Positions 8,769-16,783 of a DNA stretch of 64,000 nt are shown piece after piece. The notes below the pieces were generated by a model that did no database searches, was not told the DNA's origin, and worked only from the letters and a program-made list of their open reading frames with translations. The position numbers and the translations under genes were made by a program. Position 1 is the first letter of the stretch. Every line of letters starts with the position of its first letter. Source of the stretch: Nitrospirota bacterium (GTDB lineage Bacteria; Nitrospirota; Thermodesulfovibrionia; Thermodesulfovibrionales; UBA6898); NCBI GenBank assembly GCA_016217675.1, contig JACRHC010000098.1:39258-103257 (forward strand), written 5' to 3'.

Positions 8769-10552
8769 TTCACTTTCAGGATCGCAAGAAAAGCCTCTTG
8801 CGGCAGTTCCACCCTTCCCACCTGCTTCATCCTTTTCTTGCCCTCCTTCTGTTTTTCGAGCAGCTTCCGCTTCCGCGAGATGTCGCCCCCATAACACTTG
8901 GCAATAACGTCTTTTCTCATTGCCTTGACTGTCTCACGCGCTATAATCTTATTGCCAATGGCTGCCTGGATAGCAACCTCATACATCTGCCTCGGTATGC
9001 TCTCCCGCAGTTTTTCTGCCAGCTGCCGCCCCTTATAATAAGCCTTGTCTTTATGAACTATCAAGGAAAGAGCGTCCACGATCTCGCCGTTCAGCATAAC
9101 ATTGAGCTTTACCAGATCCGATTCCTTGTATCCCAGAAACTCATAGTCCATGGAAGCATATCCTTTTGAGTAGGATTTGAGCTTATCGTAGAAGTCCCAG
9201 AGGATCTCGTTCAGGGGCAGTTCGTATTCGACCTTGATCCTGTCCTTGCCGACAAAATGAAAACCCTTCTGCGCACCTCTTTTCTCCTGGCAGAGGTCGA
9301 GAATCGGGCCGATAAATTCCTTCGGAACAAAGATGGTTGTCAGCACATAAGGCTCTTCAATTTTTTCGTATTGATCAGGAAGCGAGGCAGGGTTTTCGAT
9401 GAAAATAACGTTTCCATCGGTCAGCGTGACCCTGCATACAACGGTCGGCGCAGTGCTCAGGAGAGACAGGCCGAACTCGCGCTCAAGCCTCTCCTGGATG
9501 ATCTCCATATGAAGCAGGCCTAAAAATCCGCACCTGAAGCCAAAGCCAAGGGCAAGCGATGTCTCCGGCTCAAAGCTGAACGATGAATCATTGAGCCTGA
9601 GCTTGCTCAGCGCATCTCTGAGGTTTTCATACTGATGCGTTTCGGTCGGGTAAAAACCGCAGAAGACCATGGGCTTTATGTCCTTGTACCCGGGACAGGG
9701 CTCGGTCACCGGCTTGTTCGCATCCGTGATCGTGTCGCCGATCCTTGTGTCAGCCACGTTCTTTATGCTTGCGATGATGTATCCGACCTCTCCTGCAGTA
9801 AGCTCTTCGACAGGGGTCATTTTGGGGCTGAATATACCGACCTGCAGAACATCAAACGTAGTTTCCGTAGCCATGAGCAGGATCTTTTTGCCTGCCTTGA
9901 CCGTTCCGTCAAAGAGCCTTACCAGCATAATGACGCCCTGATAATTGTCAAACCAGGAATCGAAGATAAGCGCCTTCAGGGTCTTATTGTCATCACCAGG
10001 AGGCGCCGGCACTTTCTTTACAATAGCTTCAAGGATCTCTTTTGTTCCTATGCCTTCCTTTGCGCTTGCAAGGATAGCGTCAGAGCTGTCTATACCTAAT
10101 GCATCTTCGATCTGCTCCTTTACCCTGTCCGGGTCTGCGCTCGGAAGGTCGATCTTGTTTATGACCGGGATCATCTCAAGGTTATTGTCAACAGCAAGGT
10201 ATGCGTTGGCAAGCGTCTGTGCCTCAACCCCCTGACTTGCATCAACGATAAGAAGGGCTCCTTCACATGACGCAAGACTCCTTGAAACTTCATAGGAAAA
10301 ATCGACGTGGCCGGGAGTATCAATAAGATTAAGGATATATTCTTTGCCGTCATCAGCCCTGTAGTTAAGCCTGACCGCATGTGCCTTGATCGTGATACCC
10401 CGCTCCCGCTCGAGGTCCATGGAATCCAGAACCTGAGCCTGCATTTCGCGCTTGGAAAGTGCGCCGGTGAATTCAAGCAGCCGGTCGGCAAGCGTGGATT
10501 TGCCGTGGTCAATATGGGCGATAATGGAAAAGTTGCGGATATTCTTCGACAT
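8765..10552 (-). CDS. lepA: elongation factor 4 (LepA)
   Basis: 595 residues, full length. The GTPase domain has G1 [16 protein letters not shown]3 DTPGHVDF and G4 [13 protein letters not shown]. The C-terminal LepA-specific domain ends with [20 protein letters not shown] and [18 protein letters not shown], both family hallmarks. It is a ribosome-associated translational GTPase that back-translocates or remodels stalled ribosomes. It heads the leftward lepA-lepB-ribE cluster, 9 nt after the ROK kinase gene. Confidence 0.98.
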   Translation of the reverse strand: MSKNIRNFSIIAHIDHGKSTLADRLLEFTGALSKREMQAQVLDSMDLERERGITIKAHAVRLNYRADDGKEYILNLIDTPGHVDFSYEVSRSLASCEGALLIVDASQGVEAQTLANAYLAVDNNLEMIPVINKIDLPSADPDRVKEQIEDALGIDSSDAILASAKEGIGTKEILEAIVKKVPAPPGDDNKTLKALIFDSWFDNYQGVIMLVRLFDGTVKAGKKILLMATETTFDVLQVGIFSPKMTPVEELTAGEVGYIIASIKNVADTRIGDTITDANKPVTEPCPGYKDIKPMVFCGFYPTETHQYENLRDALSKLRLNDSSFSFEPETSLALGFGFRCGFLGLLHMEIIQERLEREFGLSLLSTAPTVVCRVTLTDGNVIFIENPASLPDQYEKIEEPYVLTTIFVPKEFIGPILDLCQEKRGAQKGFHFVGKDRIKVEYELPLNEILWDFYDKLKSYSKGYASMDYEFLGYKESDLVKLNVMLNGEIVDALSLIVHKDKAYYKGRQLAEKLRESIPRQMYEVAIQAAIGNKIIARETVKAMRKDVIAKCYGGDISRKRKLLEKQKEGKKRMKQVGRVELPQEAFLAILKVK

Positions 10553-10561
10553 GAGTTCTTC

Positions 10562-11503
10562 TTATCGGGCCTTGCCGGTCGTTTCCATAAATGCGAGACT
10601 CGCAGCGCCGACAATGCCGGCATCGTCGCCGAGCGACGAAGGGATGATCTTCACCGCATCAAAGAGCTCTTTGAACGCCCTCCGCGATGCCTCTTTGATA
10701 GCCTCCTGCACATAGATGTTCCATGCGCCTACAAGGCCGCCGGTAAGGATTATCGCTTCAGGACTCATGATATTAATAATGTTCGCTATGCCGACGCCGA
10801 GGAAACGGCCTGCATCCTTGAGGATCTCCCGAGAGAGTGCATCCCCTTCAAGTGCTGCCCGGTAAATGTCCTCAGGTGTGATCTTGTAAATGCTCCCCTT
10901 GCAGCATTCCTTGAGAATGCTTTCATTGTCCTTTTCGAGCATGATGACGGCCTTTGCAATCATGGCCCTGGCTGAGGCATATGTCTCAAGACAGCCAATA
11001 TTGCCGCAGGGGCATTTCTCAGCATCCGCATTTATGCTCATATGGCCGATTTCGGCTGACACATCAAGCAGTTTGCCCTTATGGATGATACCGCCGCCGA
11101 TGCCTGTGCCAAGCGTAAGCAGAACGAAATTATCAAAACCCTTGCCGGCACCTGCTGTCTTTTCTCCCAGGGCTGCCACATTGGCGTCATTTTCGATCAT
11201 GACCGGAACGTTGAACCTGTTCCGTATCTCCCTTACCAGGTCAATACCTTCTATGGCGTGAAGGTTGGGCGATATAAAAACCCTGCCCCTCTTTCTGTCG
11301 ATCAGGCCTGCAACGCCGAGCCCGATCCCCACAATGTCAGTCTGCTTTATCTCTTCTATGGCAAGCAATATTGCATCAAGCACCGGTTCTGATGATGGCG
11401 TCTTGATCTTGCGTGCAATTTCCCCGTCCTCTGAGACAAGTGCAACCCTGAGGTTTGTACCTCCGAGGTCGATCCCTATGGCGTATTTTTTCGTTGCAGT
11501 CAT
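10562..11503 (-). CDS. ROK-family sugar kinase (glucokinase-like)
   Basis: 313 residues. ATP-binding motif GIDLGGTNLRVAL at the N terminus, sugar-binding ENDANVAALGE and GTGIGGGI, and the ROK zinc motif CPCGNIGCLETYASA (about 170-185). These are typical of ROK glucokinases or N-acetylhexosamine kinases, which phosphorylate cytosolic sugars; the exact sugar cannot be told. It is first in the leftward housekeeping run and diverges from the ArsR genes on the right. Confidence 0.88.
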   Translation of the reverse strand: MTATKKYAIGIDLGGTNLRVALVSEDGEIARKIKTPSSEPVLDAILLAIEEIKQTDIVGIGLGVAGLIDRKRGRVFISPNLHAIEGIDLVREIRNRFNVPVMIENDANVAALGEKTAGAGKGFDNFVLLTLGTGIGGGIIHKGKLLDVSAEIGHMSINADAEKCPCGNIGCLETYASARAMIAKAVIMLEKDNESILKECCKGSIYKITPEDIYRAALEGDALSREILKDAGRFLGVGIANIINIMSPEAIILTGGLVGAWNIYVQEAIKEASRRAFKELFDAVKIIPSSLGDDAGIVGAASLAFMETTGKAR

Positions 11504-11597
11504 ACCGTTATGCAGTCATTATGCGGAAAATAAATGAAGTTTTAGAGTGTATCACAAAATATTCCTTTGAGTAAAGGAAGTTACCTGAAAGATTCCC

Positions 11598-11635
11598 TTG
11601 ACCTTTTCATCCCGCAGTCAATAGAATATGAATAT
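11598..11635 (+). promoter_or_regulatory. possible promoter of first ArsR gene
   Basis: TTGACC (11598-11603) and TAGAAT (11622-11627) are 18 nt apart. The expected transcript start, near 11634, would fall almost on the ATG at 11636, so the mRNA could be leaderless. An ATAT-N4-ATAT core (11626-11637) resembles the centre of the nearby ArsR operator. Confidence 0.4.
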
Positions 11636-11968
11636 ATGAAACAGGACAAGACATTATTTGAACTTCAGTCAGAGGTCTGCAAGACCCTTGCAAGCCCCAA
11701 GAGACTTGAGATCCTTAATGCACTTAAGGACAGCGAAAAGACCGTCACTGACCTCGTCGAGATATTGGGCGTTCCCAAGGCCAATGTCTCACAGCACCTT
11801 GCTGTCATGAGACACAGGGGTATTCTCAGGACACGCAGGGATGGTGTCAACATCTACTACAGCGTTTCCAATGCAAAGGTGATCCAGGCCTGTATCCTCA
11901 TGCGCGAGGTTCTCACGGAACAGATGCAGGAAAAATCAAAGCTCATCGACATTGTCGCAAGAGGCTGA
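11636..11968 (+). CDS. ArsR-family repressor 1 of sulfur/selenium island
   Basis: 110 residues from ATG 11636; a longer reading starts at a TTG with no ribosome-binding site. The winged helix has the recognition helix VPKANVSQHLAVMRHRGIL and the wing RRDGVNIYYSV. It is very similar to the ArsR at 16005-16352 (both have TRRDGVNIYY). Only two cysteines are present, C15 before helix 2 and C86 in the last helix, and both are conserved in that paralogue. A thiol pair in this arrangement could react with persulfide or bind a soft metal; this is inference. It faces away from the ROK kinase gene and opens the rightward island. Confidence 0.85.
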   Translation: MKQDKTLFELQSEVCKTLASPKRLEILNALKDSEKTVTDLVEILGVPKANVSQHLAVMRHRGILRTRRDGVNIYYSVSNAKVIQACILMREVLTEQMQEKSKLIDIVARG

Positions 11969-11980
11969 TCTCTTTTTTAT

Positions 11981-12015
11981 TTGACAATTCCATGCAAATA
12001 TAATAATATTTGCAT
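11981..12015 (+). promoter_or_regulatory. sigma-70 promoter overlapped by ArsR-type palindrome
   Basis: TTGACA (11981-11986), 17-nt spacer, TAATAT (12004-12009). A perfect inverted repeat ATGCAAATAT / ATATTTGCAT (11992-12001 and 12006-12015, 4-nt spacer) covers the spacer and -10. This is classic ArsR/SmtB operator geometry and should repress the second ArsR gene and all genes read through from it. Confidence 0.82.
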
Positions 12016-12039
12016 ATATTAAACAAGGGAGCAGATGAT

Positions 12040-12381
12040 ATGAGATCGATAATGCAGAAAGTTGAAGTCCTGAAGACCATTGCGCATCCTGTCAGGATTA
12101 GGATTCTTGAAGAGCTCTTGAAAGGAGTCAAGTGTGTCAGCGACTTCGAAGACTTTCTTGAGATAAGCCAGCCGAACGTTTCCCAACACCTGTCTTTACT
12201 CAGAAGGCAGGGATTGATAGACCACTACATGGACGGAAGGCTCAGGTGCTACTTTCTGAAAGACCCGATCATCCCTGACCTGCTTGAGATCCTGAAAAAA
12301 GACTATATCGAAGAACTGCCTGCACCGGCCTGTTGCCCTGTGACAAAGAAGGGCACCTATCCTGGTACAAGACACAGATAA
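12040..12381 (+). CDS. ArsR-family repressor 2
   Basis: 113 residues from ATG 12040, with AAGGGAG 8 nt upstream. Winged-helix core: IAHPVRIRILEELLKG, recognition helix SQPNVSQHLSLLRRQGLI and wing DGRLRCYFL. Cysteines occur at the helix-turn-helix entry (VKCVSDFE), in the wing (RCYF) and as a C-terminal ACCP pair, which gives it candidate metal or thiol ligands. It lies directly behind the palindromic promoter, so autoregulation is likely. The next start is 29 nt downstream, consistent with an operon. Confidence 0.87.
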   Translation: MRSIMQKVEVLKTIAHPVRIRILEELLKGVKCVSDFEDFLEISQPNVSQHLSLLRRQGLIDHYMDGRLRCYFLKDPIIPDLLEILKKDYIEELPAPACCPVTKKGTYPGTRHR

Positions 12382-12409
12382 AACCAAATTTATTATGAGG
12401 AGGTGCCGT

Positions 12410-12664
12410 ATGGGCACACACACCATCAAACTCTACGTCAATGACCCTATGGGGAAACGTTGACAGAACAATCTTGAAGCAGCCAGGAAGGCTGCTGTGG
12501 AATGCGGTGCAGATGTCGTCCTTGTCAGCAAAACATCCCCGGAGTATCAGGCAGAAAGCAGTCCGCCGCCCTGCCCCTCAGTTGCTGTTAATAACATATA
12601 TATCGTTAAAGACGGAGTAATTACCTTCGAAGACCTGAGGGCAGCAATTCTCAGGGCAGGATGA
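12410..12664 (+). CDS. thioredoxin-fold selenoprotein A (UGA = Sec18), new small family
   Basis: Start ATG 12410 follows GAGGAGG. An in-frame TGA at 12461-12463 is read here as selenocysteine 18, giving 84 residues; the frame then stays open to TGA 12662-12664. Around it the protein reads LYVNDPMGKR-U-QNN. It ends with CPSVAVNNIYIVKDGV and a helix EDLRAAILRAG, which looks like the cis-proline strand and last helix of a thioredoxin fold. The gene at 13476 has the same layout and an equivalent UGA. A 7-bp hairpin starts 15 nt after the UGA. No annotated family was recognised. The alternative, a pseudogene, is unlikely given the hairpin and the paralogue. Confidence 0.75.
12478..12496 (+). promoter_or_regulatory. 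SECIS-like hairpin of selenoprotein A
   Basis: AGCAGCC and GGCTGCT pair perfectly (7 bp) around an AGGAA loop that begins 22 nt past the UGA. Stem length, purine/GG loop and distance fit bacterial SECIS elements read by SelB. Confidence 0.7.
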
Positions 12665-13455
12665 TCATGGACATCCCGTTTCTTGTCACTCTATTATTTC
12701 TGGGGCTTGGCGGCGGGTTTCTCTCCGGACTCCTCGGATTAGGCGGGGCGATCTTCATGATACCTCTGCTTCTCTATGTGCCGCCGCTCCTGGGAGTCGG
12801 TCTTCTCGATATGAAGCAGGTTGCTGCAGTCAGCATGGTGCAGGTGCTATCAGCCTCGCTCACCGGGCTGATCGTTCACAATAAGAACCGTTTTGTGAGC
12901 AAGTCCATTCTCATTTATATGGGCGCGGCAAACGCGGTCGGAAATCTTGCCGGATCTCTTGTTTCAAAACAGGCAAAGAGTTCTCTTCTTCTTGCCATAT
13001 TTGCGACCCTTGCGGTCATCGCAGCAGTGGTCATGTTCGTACCGAAAAGGGAGCAGGGACAGGACATTGCCCCTGAAGATCTCAGATACAACAAGGTGCT
13101 TGCATCGCTCGTCAGCCTTCTTATCGGCTGTTTTGGCGGCATGGTCGGAGCACCCGGAGCATTCATCTATATCCCTGTCATGATCTATCTGCTCAATATA
13201 CCGACCCGCATCGTGATCGGCAGCACATTAGGCATTGTCTTCATGGGCGCAGTAACCGGCACTATCGGGAAAATGATGACCGGCCAGATCATCTGGCCCT
13301 ATGCTATTGCTCTTGTTATCGGAACCATACCAGGCGCTCAGTTCGGCAGCACCATAAGCAAGAAGGTGAACACCAAATATCTCAGGCTCGCAATCGCCGT
13401 GATCATAGCGATCACCGGGCTGAGGATGTGGTATCAGATAATAACGGGTCATTAG
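12661..13455 (+). CDS. TauE/SafE family membrane permease 1
   Basis: 264 residues, eight or so hydrophobic segments. The two family repeats begin GGGFLSGLLGLGGAIFMIP and LIGCFGGMVGAPGAFIYIP. The ATG overlaps the stop of the preceding selenoprotein (ATGA), so translation is coupled. Family members move sulfite, sulfonates or other sulfur anions across the inner membrane; direction and substrate cannot be seen. Being between two thioredoxin-like selenoproteins suggests a sulfur or selenium oxyanion or persulfide-related substrate (inference). A similar gene lies beside selD at 36777. Confidence 0.88.
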   Translation: MIMDIPFLVTLLFLGLGGGFLSGLLGLGGAIFMIPLLLYVPPLLGVGLLDMKQVAAVSMVQVLSASLTGLIVHNKNRFVSKSILIYMGAANAVGNLAGSLVSKQAKSSLLLAIFATLAVIAAVVMFVPKREQGQDIAPEDLRYNKVLASLVSLLIGCFGGMVGAPGAFIYIPVMIYLLNIPTRIVIGSTLGIVFMGAVTGTIGKMMTGQIIWPYAIALVIGTIPGAQFGSTISKKVNTKYLRLAIAVIIAITGLRMWYQIITGH

Positions 13456-13475
13456 GAAGGAAAGGATAGCGCGCT

Positions 13476-13742
13476 ATGTTGCTTACATTATATTTCAATA
13501 GTCCGCCCGGGAGGAGGTGAACGAATGTCCATTCCGTGGTCATGGAACTTTCCAGAAACTATACCTTCGAGGTCGAAATTATCAAAAAATCGGAGATGTC
13601 TTTCATGAGCCGAAGAGCTCTAAACATTTTTCCTTCGCTTGCGATCAACGACACTGTGGTATTCAAGGGTCAGGATGTATCGATAGCGGAGCTCCAGTCC
13701 GCGATCATTCAGGAGATGGGCAGAACCGAGCATCTACCATAA
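13476..13742 (+). CDS. thioredoxin-fold selenoprotein B (UGA = Sec15), new small family
   Basis: Start ATG 13476 has GGAAGGAAAGG upstream. The in-frame TGA at 13518-13520 is taken as selenocysteine 15; the 88-residue product then ends at TAA 13740-13742. It aligns with selenoprotein A: LYFNSPPGRR-U-TNV against LYVNDPMGKR-U-QNN, and FPSLAIND...AELQSAIIQEMG against CPSVAVNN...EDLRAAILRAG. The only selenol sits at the usual thioredoxin CxxC site and no other cysteine is present, so it cannot form an internal selenylsulfide and probably works through a partner or substrate thiol. Conventional gene finders would call only a downstream GTG/ATG fragment. Confidence 0.75.
13528..13546 (+). promoter_or_regulatory. 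SECIS-like hairpin of selenoprotein B
   Basis: TCCAT and ATGGA (5 bp) enclose a 9-nt loop containing GTGGT, 13-21 nt after the UGA. It is weaker than the others but at the right distance. Confidence 0.5.
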
Positions 13743-13754
13743 AGGAGGCAACAA

Positions 13755-14111
13755 ATGGGAAAAACAATGACACTGTATCTTTCGACATCACCGTATTCTT
13801 ATGAAAACACCCTCACCACAGTGCGGCTTGCAGACTCTGCGCTCGACAAGGGGCATACCGTAAACGTCATTGCGTCGGCAGATGGGGTCTACTGCTTCCT
13901 CAAAAGCCAGAAGGCAAAGGGGATCACCAATGCTGAGGAAGAGTTTTCGCGGCTTATTCAGAAGGGGCTCAAGGTCTTCCTTTGAGGCGGCTGCGTAAAC
14001 TATCGCCGTGCGGCGAAAGACAATTACCTTGATGGAACAGAGACCGGATCTCTCAAGGGTCTTTTTGAAACTTTGGGCAAGAGCGACATCTGGCTCAATA
14101 TCGGTGCATAG
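13755..14111 (+). CDS. DsrE/TusD-like sulfur carrier with selenocysteine (Sec77)
   Basis: ATG 13755 follows AAAGGAGGC. A TGA at 13983-13985 is read as selenocysteine 77, after which 41 codons continue to TAG 14109-14111, giving 118 residues. The segment KVFL-U-GGCVNYR corresponds to the C-G-x-C region of DsrE-type proteins, where the first cysteine (Cys78 in DsrE and TusD) accepts and passes on persulfide sulfur. So Sec appears to replace the carrier thiol, with a resolving cysteine three residues on. DsrE-like selenoproteins are known from other bacteria. It is followed by DsrF- and DsrH-like genes, as in the DsrEFH complex. Confidence 0.82.
14003..14016 (+). promoter_or_regulatory. SECIS-like hairpin of DsrE-type selenoprotein
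   Basis: TCGCC and GGCGA pair around GTGC, 17 nt after the UGA. Confidence 0.55.
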
Positions 14112-14120
14112 GAGGATACC

Positions 14121-14474
14121 ATGGGATACATAGCAATGATACTCAGAAAACCACCGTATGGCGACATTAATGCAGCAGAAGCAGTAAGACATGCGCTCGG
14201 CGCGGCGTCAGGCGATTGGAAAGTATCGCTTATATTGGTCGACGGTGGCGTGCTTCTTGCCAAACAGGGGCAGGACGACACAGGGACCGGTTTTACAAAT
14301 CTTGAGTCCACCCTGAAGGACTGCATTGATATGGGCGTAGATGTGTACGCTGATTACCTTTCACTGGCGTTACAGTCAGTAAAGGAAGAAGAGCTTCCTG
14401 ACGGCGTGCAGGTCAAAAACGAATCGGATATAGCCTCTCTGTTGAAGGAAGCGGACCAAACAATGATCTTTTGA
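14121..14474 (+). CDS. DsrF/TusC-like protein
   Basis: 117 residues. The start MGYIAMILRKPPYGDINAAEAVRHALGA is a DsrE-superfamily opening (beta strand, then RxxPYG and a helix), best matching the DsrF/TusC branch. The body has VSLILVDGGVLLAKQGQ, a typical second strand and helix. The single cysteine (LKDCIDMG) is not at the DsrE active-site position, which fits the non-catalytic DsrF partner. AGGAGG lies just before the ATG and it is only 9 nt behind the DsrE-type gene, pointing to a shared complex. Confidence 0.78.
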   Translation: MGYIAMILRKPPYGDINAAEAVRHALGAASGDWKVSLILVDGGVLLAKQGQDDTGTGFTNLESTLKDCIDMGVDVYADYLSLALQSVKEEELPDGVQVKNESDIASLLKEADQTMIF

Positions 14475-14506
14475 TCGCAACTCATAGACCTGAAAGGAGA
14501 ACATAT

Positions 14507-14794
14507 ATGCTGGTAATAGTAAGAAGCGCACCAGATACAGTAGATGGAAGAAGGGGTATTAAAATGGCCCGTGACCTGGCAGCTGACGTAGTACTCTTGC
14601 AAAACGGGGTCTATTTTTTGCAGCAGGAACACCTTGAAGACTTGGGTTTTTGCAGGACTGCCTATGTGCTTTCAGACGATCGCAAACTGCGCGGACTTGA
14701 TCCGGCTGACGCAGACCGACGCGCAAAAGAGATTACCTATGATGCGCTTGTGGACTTGATGAGCGAAAGCAACAACGTAGTTGGCATGTTCTAA
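14507..14794 (+). CDS. DsrH/TusB-like protein
   Basis: 95 residues from ATG 14507 (AAAGGAGA 6 nt upstream); an earlier in-frame ATG at 14471 lacks a site. Family cues are the opening LVIVRSAP, the central DVVLLQNGVYFL strand and a short acidic tail with DALVDLMSES. DsrH/TusB completes the E2F2H2 hexamer known from purple sulfur bacteria and the 2-thiouridine pathway. Order E-F-H is as in those systems. Confidence 0.72.
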   Translation: MLVIVRSAPDTVDGRRGIKMARDLAADVVLLQNGVYFLQQEHLEDLGFCRTAYVLSDDRKLRGLDPADADRRAKEITYDALVDLMSESNNVVGMF

Positions 14795-14820
14795 TTAAAT
14801 ATGAAAATGGGGAGGAACGT

Positions 14821-16008
14821 ATGGCAAAGATAGCAATATTGGGAAGTTCGTTTGGAGGCCTTACAGCAGCGTTTGAATTGAAGAGGCTGTTAGGCAGCCA
14901 GGCAGAGGTGACAGTTATCAGCGATGATAACAGGTTCATTTTTATGCCTTCACTCCCATGGCTGATCATGGGCTGGCGCAGGCCTGAGGACATTACATTA
15001 AATGTCAGCGAGATACTCAAATCCAAGGGAATCCAGTTCATCCATGAAGCTGCAATAGGGGTTGATCCTGAGACAGCAAAGGTCAAGACCACAACAAAAG
15101 AGTTCTCATACGATCACCTCGTAATCTCAACGGGCCCGTTCCTTTCTTTCGACGAAATACCTGGACTGGGGCCTGATAAAGGACACACTGACTGCACCTT
15201 TACGCTTGATCACGCGGTCAGGACAGGGCAGACCTGGAAGAAGATCCTTGAAGACCCTGGCCCTGTAGTCGTCGGTTCTTCCCAGATGGTGAGCTGTTTC
15301 GGCCCTTCCTATGAGCTTGCCTTTGAGATGGATGCTGAACTCAGGCGGAGGAAGATGCGGCATAAGGTGCCGATCATCTATCTCACCTCGGAACCCTATC
15401 TCGGCCATATGGGGGTCGGCGGCCTCGGCAATTCAAAGCGCTTCTTTGAGGATGAGTTTGCAGACAGGGACATCAAATCAGTTGTGAGCCAGGCGATTGA
15501 AGAAGTGACACCGGGTGAGATAAAACTGAAAGACGGGACAAAGATACCGTTCAAGCTTGCGATGATCGCTCCGCCGTTTAAGGGCGTGCCTGCTGTTGCA
15601 CCCTTGGGCAATCCGCGCGGCTTTATTCCCGTTGATAAGAACTTCAGGCATACAAAACATAAGAATATTTTTGCCATTGGCGTGACCATGGCAATAGCTC
15701 CTCCTGAGCAGACACCTGTTCCAACCGGCGTTCCAAAGACAGGCTTCATGACCGTGAAGATGGCAAAGACTGCTGCTGCAACGATCTATTCAGATATTAA
15801 GGGAACACCGCCCCCCCCCATGACCGAGCTGGAGGTCGTCTGTCTGATGGATATGGGGAATACCGCTGCGCTTATGAAGGCCTCTCCGGTCCTGCCGCCG
15901 CGCCAGTCGTCATTTACAAAAAAAGGCATATGGGCAAAATGGATGAAGGTCGGGTTCGAGAAATACTTCCTCTATAAGATGAAAAACGGACTGAGCAATC
16001 TGCCATGA
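14821..16008 (+). CDS. sulfide:quinone oxidoreductase-like flavoprotein
   Basis: 395 residues. N-terminal FAD-binding fold (IAILGSSFGGLTAAFEL), a middle region with STGPFLSF, and a late NIFAIGVTMAI strand near the flavin. Three cysteines, C125, C159 (VVGSSQMVSCFGPS) and C341 (VVCLMDMG), fall where the sulfide- and polysulfide-handling cysteines of SQR enzymes sit. A short amphipathic C terminus (KWMKVGFEKYFLYKMK) could dock on the membrane. It would oxidise sulfide to polysulfide and reduce quinone, providing persulfide for the carriers around it. A flavocytochrome c-like relative is the alternative. Confidence 0.82.
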   Translation: MAKIAILGSSFGGLTAAFELKRLLGSQAEVTVISDDNRFIFMPSLPWLIMGWRRPEDITLNVSEILKSKGIQFIHEAAIGVDPETAKVKTTTKEFSYDHLVISTGPFLSFDEIPGLGPDKGHTDCTFTLDHAVRTGQTWKKILEDPGPVVVGSSQMVSCFGPSYELAFEMDAELRRRKMRHKVPIIYLTSEPYLGHMGVGGLGNSKRFFEDEFADRDIKSVVSQAIEEVTPGEIKLKDGTKIPFKLAMIAPPFKGVPAVAPLGNPRGFIPVDKNFRHTKHKNIFAIGVTMAIAPPEQTPVPTGVPKTGFMTVKMAKTAAATIYSDIKGTPPPPMTELEVVCLMDMGNTAALMKASPVLPPRQSSFTKKGIWAKWMKVGFEKYFLYKMKNGLSNLP

Positions 16009-16352
16009 GGAAAGAGGTTTTAGATTTTCATGCAGAGTTTTGCAAGACCTTTTCCAATGCAAAGAGGCTTGAGATAATTTACCTTCTCAAGGAAGGAGAA
16101 CAGTCCGCCGGTGAAATCACAAAAAAACTGGGTATTCCAAAGGCCAATGCATCCCAGCATCTGGCAAGGATGCGTAATGTGAGGATTCTTGAGACAAGAA
16201 GGGATGGGGTCAATATTTATTACAGGATAGCAAATCGGAAAATTACGCAGGCATGCAGTCTTATGCAGGATGCGCTCGAACAGCTCATTGCTGGTGCCCC
16301 GGTTGTTAAAACCCAAAAAACTAACCATTTCACAGAAAGGATAACCCCATGA
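16005..16352 (+). CDS. ArsR-family repressor 3 (paralogue of repressor 1)
   Basis: 115 residues, start overlapping the SQR stop (ATGA). Recognition helix IPKANASQHLARMRNVRIL and wing TRRDGVNIYYRI match repressor 1 closely. Cysteines C13 and C84 occupy the same places as C15 and C86 there, supporting a conserved two-thiol sensor. Being inside the operon it controls, next to an SQR-like gene, makes sulfide or persulfide a plausible signal (inference). The start of the next gene overlaps its stop. Confidence 0.85.
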   Translation: MRKEVLDFHAEFCKTFSNAKRLEIIYLLKEGEQSAGEITKKLGIPKANASQHLARMRNVRILETRRDGVNIYYRIANRKITQACSLMQDALEQLIAGAPVVKTQKTNHFTERITP

Positions 16353-16771
16353 CAAAGGTAACAAAAAACGTGTCAGTGATGTGTTTTCATGATGAGCTCT
16401 GTCAGGTGTTCAATGCTGCAATGACTGCGCTGAGCCTCTTGAGGGAGGGCTCGAACGTCACGATTTTTTTCGGCTCACGCGGGGTGCTCGCGATTCACAA
16501 GGATAAGGTGAAGGATCTGAAATGCATGCCTGATCAGCCCAAAGAGGTGAGTGATGCAGTCATGAAGAGGATGGAAGAGATGGAACTTCCCACTGTCGAG
16601 GAGATGCTCTTTATGCTCTATAAAGAAGGGGCAAAGCTTCTCGCCTGCCCGCTTAATGTGCCTCTTTTCGGCATGGCCAAGGCAGACTTTGTTGAAGGTG
16701 TGGAGCTTGCAAACCCGGCAACGTATTACAAAGAAATCGTTGTGCCGGCTGACATGAATCTCACTTTTTAA
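16349..16771 (+). CDS. DsrE-superfamily sulfur carrier-like protein
   Basis: 140 residues. SVMCFHDELCQVFNAAMTALSLL at the start, then a GSNVTIFFGSRGVLA strand-turn and KLLACPLNVPLFGM near residue 110. This is the DsrE2/peroxiredoxin-like branch of the DsrE family, whose cysteines carry persulfide in rhodanese-linked relays. Unlike the 13755 gene it uses ordinary cysteine. Overlap with the ArsR gene shows translational coupling. Confidence 0.68.
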   Translation: MTKVTKNVSVMCFHDELCQVFNAAMTALSLLREGSNVTIFFGSRGVLAIHKDKVKDLKCMPDQPKEVSDAVMKRMEEMELPTVEEMLFMLYKEGAKLLACPLNVPLFGMAKADFVEGVELANPATYYKEIVVPADMNLTF

Positions 16772-16783
16772 AAAGAGAGATTC

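Noticed and set aside
12410..14111. In-frame stop codons in three consecutive small genes could mark pseudogenes
   Set aside because: All the interruptions are UGA, each sits at a catalytic-type position and is followed by a hairpin; the rest of each frame is well kept. Random decay would give mixed stops and frameshifts.
15811..15818. C8 tract in the SQR-like gene as phase-variable switch
   Set aside because: A single tract, frame intact on both sides, and no known contingency behaviour for such genes.
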